From Blastocatellia bacterium (GTDB taxonomy: Bacteria > Acidobacteriota > Blastocatellia > Pyrinomonadales > Pyrinomonadaceae): a stretch of DNA of 10,404 bases. Below are positions 1-5,860 of this stretch, one piece after another (within the stretch, counting starts at the first letter, position 1; every line of letters starts with the position of its first letter). Under the pieces are notes generated by a model. That model was not told where the DNA came from. It worked only from the letters and a program-made list of their open reading frames with translations, and made no database searches. The stretch is from NCBI GenBank assembly GCA_013695495.1, contig JACDAK010000047.1, positions 1 through 10,404 on the forward strand, given 5' to 3'. The translations under genes were made by a program, and so were the position numbers.

Positions 1-568
1 GCAGCGAAGAGATGGCAACGCTCAGGTCATTAGATTCGGGCGTAATCCATGACGGGCGGCCGCGTCCTGCAGACGTCTGCCACGCACCATCGACATGAGG
101 ATTCTTATGGCTCGCATCCTTGACACTTACAACATCGCCCGGTTTTACCTGAAATGAAGGTATGTCCACCTTCTTGCCGTTAACGTGTATATGACCGTGA
201 TTAACCAATTGCCGAGCCTGACGCCGCGACGTCGAGAATCCCGCGCGATAGACGACGTTGTCCAAACGGCGCTCAAGCATGAAAAGCAGATTTTCGCCCG
301 TAACACCTTTCTGTCGAAGCGCCTTGTCGAAATAGTTTCGAAACTGCTTTTCGAGCACAAAGTAGATACGTTTGACCTTCTGCTTCTCGCGGAGCTGCTG
401 TCCGTATCCGCCCATCATTTTGCGACGGGCAGCACCATGTTGTCCCGGCGGGTTGGTTCCCCGGCGCTCGATAGCGCACGACGGCTTGAAACAGCGGTCG
501 CCCTTCAAAAATAATTTTCCACCTTCGCGGCGGCACAACCGGCACACCGCATCTCTATATCTAGCCAT
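1..568 (-). CDS. rpsD: 30S ribosomal protein S4 (uS4), C-terminus outside window
   Basis: Small-subunit assembly protein that binds the 5' domain of 16S rRNA; in several bacteria it also represses its own mRNA. The frame is open from the ATG at 568 (MARYRDAVC) to the left edge, giving 189 residues. About 15-20 C-terminal residues (the usual EQLIVE-type ending) should lie outside. Cysteines at 9, 12, 26 and 31 (C-X2-C-X13-C-X4-C) mark the zinc-binding type. The S4 RNA-binding fold spans roughly residues 98-150, including TSRRQARQLVNHGHIHVNG and PGDVVSVK. The ribosome-binding site is weak: AAGG lies 13 nt before the ATG, inside a small hairpin. It follows rpsK after the longest gap in the window (161 bp). 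Family assignment is certain; only the end is missing. Confidence 0.96.
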   Translation of the reverse strand, partial: MARYRDAVCRLCRREGGKLFLKGDRCFKPSCAIERRGTNPPGQHGAARRKMMGGYGQQLREKQKVKRIYFVLEKQFRNYFDKALRQKGVTGENLLFMLERRLDNVVYRAGFSTSRRQARQLVNHGHIHVNGKKVDIPSFQVKPGDVVSVKDASHKNPHVDGAWQTSAGRGRPSWITPESNDLSVAISSL

Positions 569-729
569 ATTTTATTTTTTGCCTTCAGCAAAAATGAATC
601 AGGATCTTCCATCCAGAATCATTTTTGTAGAAAAAGTTTACAGGAAACAAAACGCTCCCCTTCGTCCTTTCGATTTTTTACAGAGCCGCCAAAAGGAGCC
701 CCAATTCCGAAACTTAAAATCCAAGATAC
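569..729 (-). promoter_or_regulatory. rpsK-rpsD intercistronic leader with several hairpins
   Basis: This is the longest non-coding stretch, and no gene is visible in it. Read along the mRNA it holds a TCCTTT/AAAGGA stem (692-697 with 665-670), a GTTT/AAAC stem (645-648 with 636-639), a GGAT/ATCC stem near 602-614, and a TTTTTGC/GCAAAAA stem (588-594 with 576-582). The last one has a 5-nt loop TGAAG that carries most of the only Shine-Dalgarno-like sequence of rpsD. S4 is a known autogenous repressor in E. coli and Bacillus, so an S4-responsive leader is plausible. That role is inferred from position and dyads alone. No convincing promoter hexamers were found. Confidence 0.35.
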
Positions 730-1128
730 TCAAACGCGTCGGCGCTTCGGCGGCCTGCATCCGTTGTGCGGGATCGGCGTGGTGTCGCGGATCGATGTCA
801 CGCGAATACCTGCCTGATGTATCGCTCGAATAGCCGACTCGCGTCCGCCGCCCGGCCCCTTCACGCGAACTTCAGCTTCACGCATTCCGGCATCAGCCGC
901 CTTACGAGCGACTTCACCTGCTGCTTGCTGAGCTGCGAACGGGGTGCCCTTTCGTGAACCGCGGAAACCGCGTGCACCCGACGACGACTGAGCGATCAAA
1001 TTCCCCTGCTGGTCCGTGATCGAGATGAGCGTGTTGTTGAACGACGCCGAAATATGCACGATCCCGTAAGGAATATTCTTGCGCTCTTTCTTCTTAAAAG
1101 TCTTTTTCTTAGCTGCTGCTTTTGCCAT
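730..1128 (-). CDS. rpsK: 30S ribosomal protein S11 (uS11)
   Basis: Small-subunit platform protein, 132 residues, close to the family's usual length of about 129. The N-terminus is lysine-rich (MAKAAAKKKTFKKKERKN) and is followed by the conserved core GIVHISASFNNTLISITD. The C-terminal signature PIPHNGCRPPKRRRV is intact and identifies S11 unambiguously. It lies between rpsM and rpsD as in the alpha operon. The start at ATG 1128 is chosen by family alignment. No good Shine-Dalgarno precedes it (the upstream sequence is CTCATTAGAAT), and a 9-bp GC-rich hairpin lies 16 nt further upstream, so translational coupling to rpsM or an unusual initiation mode is possible. Stop is TGA. Confidence 0.98.
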   Translation of the reverse strand: MAKAAAKKKTFKKKERKNIPYGIVHISASFNNTLISITDQQGNLIAQSSSGARGFRGSRKGTPFAAQQAAGEVARKAADAGMREAEVRVKGPGGGRESAIRAIHQAGIRVTSIRDTTPIPHNGCRPPKRRRV

Positions 1129-1144
1129 ATTCTAATGAGCCGTT

Positions 1145-1173
1145 GAGCGGCAGCAAAATATCTGCATCCGCTC
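1145..1173 (-). promoter_or_regulatory. Hairpin in the rpsM-rpsK gap
   Basis: GAGCGG (1173-1168 on the mRNA) pairs perfectly with CCGCTC (1150-1145). Inside it CAG (1164-1162) pairs with CTG (1153-1151), leaving a 3-nt bulge and an 8-nt loop. No U-tract follows, so it is not an intrinsic terminator. It occupies much of the 53-bp gap just before rpsK, which has no clear ribosome-binding site. A role in mRNA stability or translational control is inferred only. Confidence 0.4.
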
Positions 1174-1181
1174 GTTCGAAA

Positions 1182-1565
1182 CTACTTCTTGCCCGGTGCC
1201 TTCTTCTTGGCGACTGCCGCCTTCCTCGGACCCTTTCGTGTACGGGCATTCGTGGATGTGCGCTGGCCGCGAACCGGCAGGCTTCGGCGATGCCGCAGCC
1301 CGCGATAGCAGCCAATATCCATCAAACGCTTGATGTCCATTTGGACACGCTTACGAAGATCACCCTCGATCTCGACCCCCTGGTCGAGAAGCGTACGGAT
1401 CTTGTTCAATTCCTCTTCGCTCAGATCGCGGATCTTTACATCCGTACCCACCTCGGCTTTGCCGAGTATCTCGGTCGCGCGGCTCTTGCCTACGCCGTAA
1501 ATGTACGTCAATCCGATCTGTGCCCTTTTATTTGGCGGTAAATCTACACCTGCTACGCGAGCCAT
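1182..1565 (-). CDS. rpsM: 30S ribosomal protein S13 (uS13)
   Basis: Small-subunit head protein that contacts the large subunit through bridges B1a/B1b and touches P-site tRNA with its C-terminal tail. It has 127 residues (E. coli 118). The N-terminus ARVAGVDLPPNKR and the helix-hairpin-helix-like GVGKSRATEIL are typical, as is the tail region RHRRSLPVRGQRTSTNARTR. The end is extended and strongly basic (KGPRKAAVAKKKAPGKK). The start ATG at 1565 is supported by AGGAG ending 7 nt upstream. It lies 19 bp after rpmJ, so the large S4-binding leader that precedes rpsM in E. coli has no room here. Confidence 0.98.
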   Translation of the reverse strand: MARVAGVDLPPNKRAQIGLTYIYGVGKSRATEILGKAEVGTDVKIRDLSEEELNKIRTLLDQGVEIEGDLRKRVQMDIKRLMDIGCYRGLRHRRSLPVRGQRTSTNARTRKGPRKAAVAKKKAPGKK

Positions 1566-1584
1566 ATCTTACTCCTGAACGAAA

Positions 1585-1698
1585 TTATCCCTGACGCTGT
1601 TTATGCTTTGGGTTCTCACAGATCACCCGGACAACGCCTTTGCGATGAATGATCTTGCACTTATCGCAGATCTTTTTTACTGACGGACGAACTTTCAT
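1585..1698 (-). CDS. rpmJ: 50S ribosomal protein L36 (bL36), zinc-binding form
   Basis: Smallest large-subunit protein, 37 residues, translated directly from the minus strand. It starts MKVRPSVKKICDKCK and ends PKHKQRQG before TAA. Cys11, Cys14, Cys27 and His32 form the C-X2-C-X12-C-X4-H zinc ribbon, so this is the zinc-dependent paralogue and not the zinc-free backup form. It lies between infA (14 bp upstream) and rpsM (19 bp downstream), its standard place. The ribosome-binding site is poor: only a G-rich TTGGGG occurs a few bases before the ATG, inside the gap after infA. No frame disruption is seen. Confidence 0.97.
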   Translation of the reverse strand: MKVRPSVKKICDKCKIIHRKGVVRVICENPKHKQRQG

Positions 1699-1712
1699 AA
1701 CAACCCCAACTC

Positions 1713-1934
1713 TTATTTATAACGATATGTGATCCTGCCACGCTTCAGGTCATAGGGCGAAAGCTCGACCAGTACCTTATCTCCCGGCAGGATGCGGATA
1801 AAATTCTTCCGCATTTTTCCCGAAATATGGGCGAGCACTTCGTGCTTATTATCATCGACAGCCACCTTGAACATTGCGTTCGGCAGCGTTTCAAGCACCG
1901 TTGCGGTCACCTCAATTGCTTCTTCTTTTGACAT
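1713..1934 (-). CDS. infA: Translation initiation factor IF-1
   Basis: Binds the A site of the 30S subunit during initiation and works with IF-2 and IF-3. It has 73 residues, matching the family's 71-73. A single OB-fold (S1-like) domain fills the protein: IEVTATVLETLPNAMFKV, then the conserved HISGKMRKNFIRILPGDKV, then SPYDLKRGRITYRYK. The ATG at 1934 (MSKEEAIEV) fits the family start; an in-frame TTG at 1949 would add only five residues. No clear Shine-Dalgarno is present in the 20 nt before the ATG, where a CCAAC/GTTGG dyad lies instead. It follows map after 72 bp and precedes rpmJ by 14 bp. Confidence 0.97.
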   Translation of the reverse strand: MSKEEAIEVTATVLETLPNAMFKVAVDDNKHEVLAHISGKMRKNFIRILPGDKVLVELSPYDLKRGRITYRYK

Positions 1935-1945
1935 ACAAGTCAATA

Positions 1946-1965
1946 CCAACCGCCCGACTAGTTGG
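1946..1965 (-). promoter_or_regulatory. Small hairpin just before the infA start
   Basis: CCAAC and GTTGG pair perfectly around a 10-nt loop, ending 11 nt before the infA ATG, in the place where a ribosome-binding site would be expected. The stem is only 5 bp. A role in translational control is possible but unsupported beyond its position. Confidence 0.25.
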
Positions 1966-1976
1966 ACAAACCGTTA

Positions 1977-2005
1977 ATGTTAACCTTTCGGCGTCCGTTT
2001 TTCAA
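1977..2005 (-). promoter_or_regulatory. Possible sigma-70-type promoter in the map-infA gap
   Basis: Directly after the map stop codon the minus strand reads TTGAAA (2005-2000), a 17-nt spacer, then TAACAT (1982-1977). The -35 box matches 5 of 6 and the -10 box 4 of 6 of the consensus, with ideal spacing. The -10 box lies within a GTTAA-N2-TTAAC inverted repeat (1973-1984) that could be an operator. It would let infA, rpmJ and the S13-S11-S4 group be transcribed apart from secY-adk-map. Short matches like this arise by chance, so confidence is low. Confidence 0.3.
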
Positions 2006-2006
2006 G

Positions 2007-2819
2007 TTACGCCGCAACAGTTATCTCACTATTCTTGCTCAGTGCAGCCTTTTGCTCTTTCGTGAGCGTCAAGATCTCAGGCCCGTCAGCCGTAACCGCG
2101 ATCGTATGCTCCGCGTGTGCCGAAGGTTTACCGTCTATCGTCACAACCGTCCACTGATCTTCAAGCGTTTTAGTGTCAGCCGAACCCAAATTCAGCATCG
2201 GCTCGATCGCGAAACAGTACCCTGCACGGATCTTCTCCCGCGTCCCCGGCCGCCCGTAGTTCGGTATCTGCGGAGCCTCATGCATGCTCCTGCCGATGCC
2301 GTGCCCTGTATAATCCCGCACTATTCCGTAACCGTAAGGCTCCGCATGCGACTGAACCGCATGACCTATATCACCCACACGATTCCCCGGCCGGCTAGCC
2401 GCGATCGCCTTTTCCAAACACTCTTCAGTAACACGAATGAGCTGCTTTAATTCATCGCTCACCTCGCCCACCGGAACCGTCGTCGCCGTGTCACCGACAA
2501 AACCCTCAAGCGTACACGCCATGTCGATAGACAAAATATCGCCCTCTTCTAGAGGCCTTTTCGTTGAGAACCCATGGACGATCTGCTCATTCACCGACGC
2601 ACAAATCGCGAACGGGAACGGCACCATTCCGCGAGGCTTATACCCGATAAATGTCGGTATCGCACCCGCATCTCTCATCATCTTTTCGGCGACTTCGTTC
2701 AGATCCAGCGACGAAATACCCGGCTCGATCATCCCGCGCAGAGTCTCCCGCACCGTCGCGATAAGCTCGCCAACGGCACGCATTTTCTCAAGGTCCTTCT
2801 GCGATTTCGCAACTATCAT
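2007..2819 (-). CDS. map: Type I methionine aminopeptidase
   Basis: Cytosolic metalloenzyme that removes the N-terminal methionine from new proteins after deformylation. It has 270 residues and the pita-bread fold. The five expected metal ligands are visible: Asp99 (DILSIDM), Asp110 (GFVGDTATT), His173 (TGHGIG), Glu206 (FAIEPM) and Glu237 (AEHTIAVT). Conserved substrate-side histidines appear at His82 (IVHGF) and His180 (SMHEAPQ). There is no N-terminal zinc-finger or long linker, so it is the short bacterial Ia type. A C-terminal tail of about 15-20 residues is somewhat longer than usual. The ATG at 2819 (MIVAKSQKDLEKMR) fits the family; an in-frame GTG at 2867 would add 16 unrelated residues. 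The ribosome-binding site is weak (GGACAG). It lies 68 bp after adk in the secY-adk-map order. Confidence 0.97.
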   Translation of the reverse strand: MIVAKSQKDLEKMRAVGELIATVRETLRGMIEPGISSLDLNEVAEKMMRDAGAIPTFIGYKPRGMVPFPFAICASVNEQIVHGFSTKRPLEEGDILSIDMACTLEGFVGDTATTVPVGEVSDELKQLIRVTEECLEKAIAASRPGNRVGDIGHAVQSHAEPYGYGIVRDYTGHGIGRSMHEAPQIPNYGRPGTREKIRAGYCFAIEPMLNLGSADTKTLEDQWTVVTIDGKPSAHAEHTIAVTADGPEILTLTKEQKAALSKNSEITVAA

Positions 2820-2887
2820 TTTCTGTCCGAACAAAACCGACGACACTGAACTAACAAGTTCCCTCACCCGTGTGAAGCAGCCATCAT

Positions 2888-3538
2888 TTACTTCATGACC
2901 AACCGCTCGATCTCGGAATAGATCGTCTCGAGATCCCCCGAGCCTTCGACCTTACTGATCCTGCCCAAAGTTTCGTAATAGTCGATCAGCGGCTTCGTCA
3001 GCTCATCGTAAGTCGCAAGCCGCACAGCCACCTTTTCCTCGAAATCATCCGCACGATGAATGAGTTCCGCTTCGGAATGAAGGTCGCAAACACCGTCGAT
3101 TTTCGGCGGCTTCGAATGAATGTTATAGATCTCGCCGCACACCGGGCACGACCTTCGGCCCGTCAGGCGCCGCATCAACTCTTCGCGGGGGACATGCACC
3201 TCGATCGCCTGTATATCTTTCGCCTGCTCTTTCGCCAACTCTTCAAGCTGAGCGGCTTGGATCGCCGTTCGCGGATACCCGTCAAGCACATACCCGTTCT
3301 CACAATCCTCTCTCGACGTCCGTTCCCGTACCACCTGATACGTAACATCGTCTGAGATCAGCTTGCCCGATACCATTATCTCCTGCACCTCGCGTGCAAG
3401 AGGCGTCTCGAGTGTCTTCATTTCGCGGAACATGTCACCGGTTGATATCTGGGGAATACCGCGTCGCTCTTGCAAAAGCCTTGCTTGCGTTCCCTTCCCG
3501 GCCCCCGGAGCCCCGATCAAAACTATGACCTTATCCAT
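2888..3538 (-). CDS. adk: Adenylate kinase with zinc-binding lid
   Basis: Catalyses ATP + AMP to 2 ADP in the cytosol. It has 216 residues, the usual length of the long-lid form. The P-loop GAPGAGKGT is at residues 9-17 and the AMP-binding ISTGDMFRE follows at 31-39. DGYPRT (86-91) has Tyr in place of the common Phe in DGFPRT. The lid (about 123-163) carries Cys131, Cys134, Cys151 and His154, a C-X2-C-X16-C-X2-H set that should bind structural zinc; the Bacillus-type enzyme uses Asp at the fourth position. RADD and RLATY of the lid/core region are intact. The ATG at 3538 fits the family start. It has no Shine-Dalgarno (TTTTTTCTC precedes it), and a terminator-like hairpin lies upstream. An in-frame TTG at 3592 is an unlikely alternative. 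Confidence 0.97.
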   Translation of the reverse strand: MDKVIVLIGAPGAGKGTQARLLQERRGIPQISTGDMFREMKTLETPLAREVQEIMVSGKLISDDVTYQVVRERTSREDCENGYVLDGYPRTAIQAAQLEELAKEQAKDIQAIEVHVPREELMRRLTGRRSCPVCGEIYNIHSKPPKIDGVCDLHSEAELIHRADDFEEKVAVRLATYDELTKPLIDYYETLGRISKVEGSGDLETIYSEIERLVMK

Positions 3539-3554
3539 GAGAAAAAAGCTAACT

Positions 3555-3588
3555 AAAAAGGCGGACGGAGCACCTTGCGATGCTCCGT
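3555..3588 (-). terminator. Terminator-like hairpin between secY and adk
   Basis: On the mRNA ACGGAGCA (3588-3581) pairs perfectly over 8 bp with TGCTCCGT (3572-3565) around an 8-nt loop. CCGCC follows, then TTTTT (3559-3555), and a second T6 run (3547-3542) lies just before the adk ATG. The 5-nt gap between stem and U-tract makes it a weak intrinsic terminator, better read as an attenuator or processing signal inside a continuous gene series. Function is inferred. Confidence 0.4.
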
Positions 3589-3607
3589 TCAACTGCTGTA
3601 AAAGATC

Positions 3608-5026
3608 CTAATTGCGCCGTCCGCGAAGACGCGATCCTGCTCCGAGGAAACCTTCGTAATTACGCATTACCAACTGCGCCTCGATCTGCGAGACTGTATC
3701 CATCGCAACGCCTACCAGAATAAGCAGCGACGTACCGCCAAAGAAGAACTGATAGCCCATTCCCGTCGGGATCCAATCCAATCCGGGGGTCGCCGAGAAA
3801 AACGCATCGACACGTTCGCCAATGAACGGCAACCGTGCGACGCGGAATCCACTGAGCAGAACCTGCGGTGCAAATGCAACAAATGCTAGATAGATCGCAC
3901 CCACCGTCGTAAGTCGCGTCAATATCCCGTTCAGATACTCCGCAGTCGGTGCCCCTGGCCGGATCCCCGCAATAAAGCCGCCGTGCTTACGCAGGTTGTC
4001 GGCCACATCGTCCACGTTGAAAACAATGGTGATGTAAAAGAACGTAAACAGCACGATCAAGGAAATAAATACAAGCTCGTAATACGGATCACCGCCGTGA
4101 AACTGCTGAAAGAAAGCCTGTATCCGCGACCAAGTAGCCGTAGGGTTATTCGGATCTGCCGGAAAAGCCGACAAGACCGTCTGCGGCATCGCCAAAACGG
4201 ACGACGCAAAGATCACCGGAATAACGCCGCCCATGTTGATCTTCAGCGGCAGGCTTGTCTCTTGTCCGCGAAACGTCTCATTACCCACCCGCCTACTGGC
4301 GTAACTTATTGCTATCTTCCGCCGGGCCGATTCAACATAAACGATCAACGCGATCAAGGCAACCATCACCGCGACCAGGAATATAACTCCAAGCGTCTGC
4401 ATCGGCGAACCCGCACGGATTCGGTCCGAAACCTGTATCACAGCACTAGGCAAGCCGATTACAATACCCGCAAAGATCAGCAGCGAAATACCATTACCGA
4501 CGCCCCGTTCCGTGATCTGCTCACCCAGCCACATCACGAAAACAGTACCGGTCGTGAGCGTGACGACGATCATCAACGTTGCCCACCAGTTGTCGGCAAT
4601 GATCCCGTTCCGGTTCAGCCACGTCGCAATAAAGAACGTCTGGATCGAACAAAGGACCACAGTCAAATAGCGTGTGTACTGGTTAAGCTTCTGTCTGCCG
4701 ACCTCGCCTTCTTCCTGTATCTTTTTGACCGCAGGCGACAACACAGGCATTAGCTGCATTATGATCGAGGCCGTAATATACGGCATCACGCCGAGAGCAA
4801 ACACCGAGATGGTCCGGAAGTTTCCACCGGAGAAAAGATCTAGCACGCCCAAAAGCGTTCCCGCGACCTCGCCCCACATTTGTTCGAGCCGAACGCTGTC
4901 GATGCCGGGAGCAGTTACGTGAGCGCCGAGTCGGTAGATAGCAAGCATCCCAAGCGTAAACAAGATGCGTTTACGCAGCTCGGGAATGCTGAACATGTTT
5001 TGAATGGCGCTGAAAAACTTCTCCAT
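3608..5026 (-). CDS. secY: Preprotein translocase channel subunit SecY
   Basis: Forms the inner-membrane SecYEG channel that exports unfolded proteins with SecA and inserts membrane proteins from ribosomes. It has 472 residues (E. coli 443). Ten membrane segments can be seen near residues 20-38, 73-95, 118-138, 148-168, 179-198, 211-231, 264-286, 314-336, 369-391 and 425-447. Family motifs include GVMPYITASIIMQL in segment 2, GEQITERGVGNGISLLIFAGI (168-188), LPLKINMGGVIPVIFASS in segment 7 and VADNLRKHGGFIAGIRPG (341-358). The extra length lies mostly in the loop between segments 9 and 10 (about 392-424), which should face the periplasm. The C-terminus is short and basic (RLRGRRN). The ATG at 5026 has AAAGGTAG just upstream. 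It follows rplO by 48 bp, the classical arrangement. Confidence 0.98.
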   Translation of the reverse strand: MEKFFSAIQNMFSIPELRKRILFTLGMLAIYRLGAHVTAPGIDSVRLEQMWGEVAGTLLGVLDLFSGGNFRTISVFALGVMPYITASIIMQLMPVLSPAVKKIQEEGEVGRQKLNQYTRYLTVVLCSIQTFFIATWLNRNGIIADNWWATLMIVVTLTTGTVFVMWLGEQITERGVGNGISLLIFAGIVIGLPSAVIQVSDRIRAGSPMQTLGVIFLVAVMVALIALIVYVESARRKIAISYASRRVGNETFRGQETSLPLKINMGGVIPVIFASSVLAMPQTVLSAFPADPNNPTATWSRIQAFFQQFHGGDPYYELVFISLIVLFTFFYITIVFNVDDVADNLRKHGGFIAGIRPGAPTAEYLNGILTRLTTVGAIYLAFVAFAPQVLLSGFRVARLPFIGERVDAFFSATPGLDWIPTGMGYQFFFGGTSLLILVGVAMDTVSQIEAQLVMRNYEGFLGAGSRLRGRRN

Positions 5027-5074
5027 ATTCTACCTTTCAATTTCGTTACCTGAAATAGCGAGTCCGCCGCGGGC

Positions 5075-5554
5075 CTAAGCTTCTGCTTCCGCAGGTGCGT
5101 GCTTTTCGATCATCTTCGCAGTTCCGCCTGCCTTTTCGATCTTGTCTTTCGCGGTCTTCGTAAACCGATGCGATGAGATCGTCAAAGCCTTCGTGATTTC
5201 ACCGGTTCCGAGGATCACCAGATCGTGCTTTGCCTTCTTGATCAGTCCGCGTTGATGCAGGATCTCCGGCGTGACCTCGTCACCCGCGTTGAAACTCTCT
5301 TCGATCTTTGCCAGGCTGATCTCCACCCACTGCTTCTTGAAAATATTCGTGAAGCCGCGCTTGGGCAATCGACGCTGCAGCGGCATCTGGCCGCCTTCAA
5401 AGCCCGGACGGCTGCTGTAGCCCGAACGAGATTTCTGTCCCTTGTGCCCGCGGCCGGCAGTTTTGCCAAGGCCCGAGCCGGGGCCGCGTCCAACGCGCTT
5501 TTTCTTGTGCGTCGATCCCGGTGCCGGTTTCAGATTATTAAGTGTTAATGCCAT
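5075..5554 (-). CDS. rplO: 50S ribosomal protein L15 (uL15)
   Basis: Large-subunit protein needed late in 50S assembly. It has 159 residues (E. coli 144). The long, basic, glycine-rich N-terminal tail that threads into 23S rRNA is clear: STHKKKRVGRGPGSGLGKTAGRGHKGQ at about 14-40, followed by SGYSSRPGFEGGQMPLQRRLPKRGF. The globular part contains VTPEILHQRGLIKKAKHDLVILG and ends AKDKIEKAGG. A short Ala/Glu tail (HAPAEAEA) closes the protein, echoing the acidic tails of S17, L18 and L24 here. The ATG at 5554 has GAGG ending 9 nt upstream. It directly precedes secY and follows rpmD. Confidence 0.98.
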   Translation of the reverse strand: MALTLNNLKPAPGSTHKKKRVGRGPGSGLGKTAGRGHKGQKSRSGYSSRPGFEGGQMPLQRRLPKRGFTNIFKKQWVEISLAKIEESFNAGDEVTPEILHQRGLIKKAKHDLVILGTGEITKALTISSHRFTKTAKDKIEKAGGTAKMIEKHAPAEAEA

Positions 5555-5576
5555 TATTCTGTCCTCAGAGCCCTAT

Positions 5577-5593
5577 CGGCGCCGTTGCCGCCG
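5577..5593 (-). promoter_or_regulatory. GC-rich hairpin in the rpmD-rplO gap
   Basis: CGGCG (5593-5589 on the mRNA) and CGCCG (5581-5577) pair around a 7-nt loop GCAACGG. It lies between the rpmD stop and the rplO ribosome-binding site, in a 53-bp gap. No U-tract follows. Role unknown. Confidence 0.3.
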
Positions 5594-5607
5594 TGCACCT
5601 CCACCGA

Positions 5608-5811
5608 TCAATCAATGATTCGAAGCAGATGCGGGACCTTTTTAACTATTCCCCTCATCGAAGGGGTGTCGGGCCGTTCCACCGACTGGTTCAATTTAGT
5701 AATGCCCAGGCTGCGCACGATCGTTTTCTGTTTTTTGGAATAGCCGATCGAGCTGCGGTAGTACTGGATCTTGATCTTCCCGCCGTTTTCGTTTTCCGTT
5801 TCTTTAGCCAT
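5608..5811 (-). CDS. rpmD: 50S ribosomal protein L30 (uL30)
   Basis: Small large-subunit protein of 67 residues (E. coli 59). The ferredoxin-like L30 core starts near residue 12: KIKIQYYRSSIGYSKKQKTI, VRSLGITKLNQSVERPDTPS and MRGIVKKVPHLLRI are all typical. A short acidic N-terminal lead (MAKETENENGG) accounts for the extra length. AGGTGA lies 7 nt before the ATG at 5811 and supports this start. L30 is missing from some bacterial lineages, so its presence is mildly informative. It lies between rpsE and rplO, its standard place. Stop is TGA. Confidence 0.97.
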   Translation of the reverse strand: MAKETENENGGKIKIQYYRSSIGYSKKQKTIVRSLGITKLNQSVERPDTPSMRGIVKKVPHLLRIID

Positions 5812-5836
5812 TTTCGTTCACCTATTGGTCACGATC

Positions 5837-5860
5837 GATCATCGGTCGACCGATCAGATC
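5837..5860 (-). promoter_or_regulatory. Palindrome spanning the rpsE stop codon
   Basis: ATCGGTCGACCGAT (5841-5854) is a perfect 14-bp palindrome that takes in part of the rpsE TGA. Flanking GATC copies (5837-5840 and 5857-5860) can extend pairing after a 2-nt bulge, giving about 9 bp around a TCGA tetraloop. Function is unknown; it may stabilise the mRNA end or mark a processing site between rpsE and rpmD. Confidence 0.35.

Noticed and set aside
145..545. Minus-strand frames overlapping rpsD that might suggest a frameshifted S4
   Set aside because: The true S4 frame is open and continuous from 568 to the window edge with all expected motifs, so no frameshift exists.
505..612. A 35-residue frame from the ATG at 612 overlapping the start of rpsD
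   Set aside because: No Shine-Dalgarno, no conserved content, and it enters rpsD out of frame. Worth only a glance if ribosome profiling exists.
2864..2887. A seven-codon frame (MMAASHG) directly after the adk stop, as a possible leader peptide of map
   Set aside because: It has no ribosome-binding site apart from reinitiation, no codon run suggesting attenuation and no following terminator; too short to support.
3539..3592. An upstream TTG start for adk adding 18 residues
   Set aside because: The extension runs through the hairpin and T-runs and has no counterpart in adenylate kinases, which start just before the P-loop strand. The AGGA upstream is 13 nt away.
3983..4753. A 256-codon open frame on the plus strand opposite secY
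   Set aside because: It is antisense to the conserved secY frame, has an erratic Arg/His/Asn-rich composition and no recognisable motif; it is a shadow of the codon bias of secY.
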